A stretch of 6,139 nt of DNA. Origin: Ilumatobacter sp. GTDB taxonomy: Bacteria > Actinomycetota > Acidimicrobiia > Acidimicrobiales > Ilumatobacteraceae. The translations under genes and the position numbers were made by a program. The notes beneath the pieces are model-generated. The model saw only the letters and a program-made list of their open reading frames with translations, was not told where the DNA came from and did no database searches. Where the stretch lies: positions 1 to 6,139 of the forward strand of contig JAJCXU010000187.1 in NCBI GenBank assembly GCA_029263275.1. Reading direction: 5' to 3'. Numbering within the stretch: position 1 is the first letter of the stretch; the number at the start of each line of letters is the position of its first letter. Below, in pieces: positions 5,731-6,139 of this stretch.

Positions 5731-5743
5731 GAACCTTGGGTTC
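5731..5743. promoter_or_regulatory. Candidate operator: GAACC-TTG-GGTTC
   Basis: A perfect inverted repeat with 5-bp arms and 3-nt centre lies about 87 bp from the transpeptidase -10 start point and about 114 bp upstream of the predicted oxidoreductase start. Its place mid-way in a divergent region suits a regulator site, but the regulator is unknown and a chance palindrome is possible. Confidence 0.3.
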
Positions 5744-5843
5744 GGGACGATGCCTGAGCCAACGGAGTGCTGCGATGTGGAACAGCTTCATGATGTCGGA
5801 CGAATTCGCTCCACGTCTGTGGAACGGGCCCCGGGGGACGACG

Positions 5844-5849
5844 TATCAT
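5844..5849 (+). promoter_or_regulatory. Putative -10 box (TATCAT) for the molybdopterin oxidoreductase, leaderless
   Basis: TATCAT ends 7 nt before ATG 5857, so transcription would begin at the start codon. It is the same hexamer as the box for the divergent transpeptidase. A weak -35 candidate, TGGAAC, lies at 5820-5825 with an 18-nt spacer. The box overlaps another in-frame ATG (5848), which argues against that codon as the start. Confidence 0.5.
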
Positions 5850-5856
5850 GCCGGCA

Positions 5857-6139
5857 ATGAAGCTTCGTCGGGGACAGCAGCAGATGACCGCAGACCCGAA
5901 GGACGGCCTCGGTTTACCTCGTCTCACCACGCCATATGTCCGTGACGATGGTGAGCTGCGACCGGCAAGTTGGGACGAAGCTCTCGATCGCGCCGCCGAG
6001 GGATTCGGTCGTGCACGCGACGCCATTGGGCATGGCAATCTCAACGCATTCGGCATGTTCTCGTGCTCGAAAGCCACCAACGAAGTGAATTACCTCGCTC
6101 AGAAATGGACGCGAGTGGTGATGGGGTCGAACAACATCG
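5857..6139 (+). CDS. FdhF-like molybdopterin oxidoreductase (formate dehydrogenase alpha family), 3'-partial
   Basis: The first 94 codons of a large molybdopterin (bis-MGD) oxidoreductase are present; the right edge cuts the rest. RLTTPYVRDDGELRPASWDEALDRAA (about 22-47) is the typical family block in which domain I leads into the cofactor fold. It is followed by FGMFSCSKATNEVNYLAQKW (about 65-84) and TRVVMGSNNI at the edge, closely resembling formate dehydrogenase alpha subunits, where NNID.C and the metal-ligating Cys or Sec would come next. ATG 5857 is chosen because TATCAT lies 7 nt upstream; ATG 5848 and ATG 5884 are in-frame alternatives. A stop at 5791-5793 bars a longer protein. None of these starts leaves room for the usual N-terminal CxxCxxxC [4Fe-4S] module, so the redox partner route may differ. 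Substrate (formate or other) cannot be proven from this fragment. Confidence 0.85.
   Translation, partial: MKLRRGQQQMTADPKDGLGLPRLTTPYVRDDGELRPASWDEALDRAAEGFGRARDAIGHGNLNAFGMFSCSKATNEVNYLAQKWTRVVMGSNNI

Larger units (their letters stand above)
5624..5856. other. Divergent intergenic region between L,D-transpeptidase and molybdopterin oxidoreductase
   Basis: This is the longest gene-free stretch of the window, 233 bp. It holds a TATCAT box at each end for the two outward-facing genes, a 13-bp interrupted palindrome (5731-5743), a 7-bp direct repeat CGGATGT (5691-5697 and 5722-5728, about three helical turns apart), the palindrome CGAATTCG (5801-5808) and a G/C run (5827-5838). The reading frames through it have stops and no recognisable protein content. 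I see no RNA gene. Confidence 0.6.

Noticed and set aside
5624..5791. N-terminal extension of the L,D-transpeptidase to ATG 5791
   Set aside because: It would run over the TATCAT and GGAGGAG signals and add Arg-rich sequence before a normal signal peptide.
5791..5793. TGA upstream of the oxidoreductase as a possible selenocysteine codon
   Set aside because: In-frame sequence before it has no Fe-S cysteines and soon reaches another TGA (5755-5757); selenocysteine in this family lies later, near the active site.
1..6139. CRISPR array, tRNA, rRNA, IS element or prophage signal
   Set aside because: No spaced repeats, tRNA-like cloverleaf, transposase motif or phage gene was seen on either strand; the coding map explains nearly all of the window.

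Overview
The window is compact, high-GC bacterial DNA. It carries eight protein-coding genes with short gaps, GTG starts alongside ATG, and several starts that look leaderless. This suits a high-GC actinomycete. The protein mix (a NarL-type two-component pair, arylamine N-acetyltransferase, luciferase-like oxidoreductase, YkuD transpeptidase) would fit Acidimicrobiia (Ilumatobacter-like), but that placement is an impression and was not tested.

Layout, left to right. Bases 1-1774 (+) hold a two-component operon: a membrane histidine kinase of the HisKA_3/DesK-NarL class, cut by the left edge, then its LuxR-type response regulator. The regulator runs tail-to-tail into an arylamine N-acetyltransferase on the minus strand (1743-2573), and the two coding ends overlap by 32 bp. 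The acetyltransferase is divergent from a short luciferase-like oxidoreductase (2599-3390, +), with only 25 bp between the start codons. That gap holds two back-to-back TANNNT boxes, one for each gene. Next on the plus strand come a four-helix DUF2231 membrane protein (3436-3966) and a YbhB/YbcL-type PEBP protein (4038-4535). A hairpin at 4545-4570 separates the PEBP gene from a convergent, secreted L,D-transpeptidase with a peptidoglycan-binding domain (4610-5623, minus). A divergent intergenic region of about 230 bp (5624-5856) follows. It holds promoter-like boxes for both flanking genes and a 13-bp interrupted palindrome. The window ends in the first 94 codons of an FdhF-like molybdopterin oxidoreductase, which appears to lack the usual N-terminal [4Fe-4S] module.

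Apart from the kinase/regulator pair, the genes do not form an obvious pathway. I see no mobile element, CRISPR array, tRNA, rRNA or phage gene, and no convincing undescribed system. The observations most worth checking are the repeated TANNNT-(6-8 nt)-start arrangement, the shared divergent -10 core, the missing Fe-S module in the oxidoreductase, and the SGGC active-site variant of the transpeptidase.
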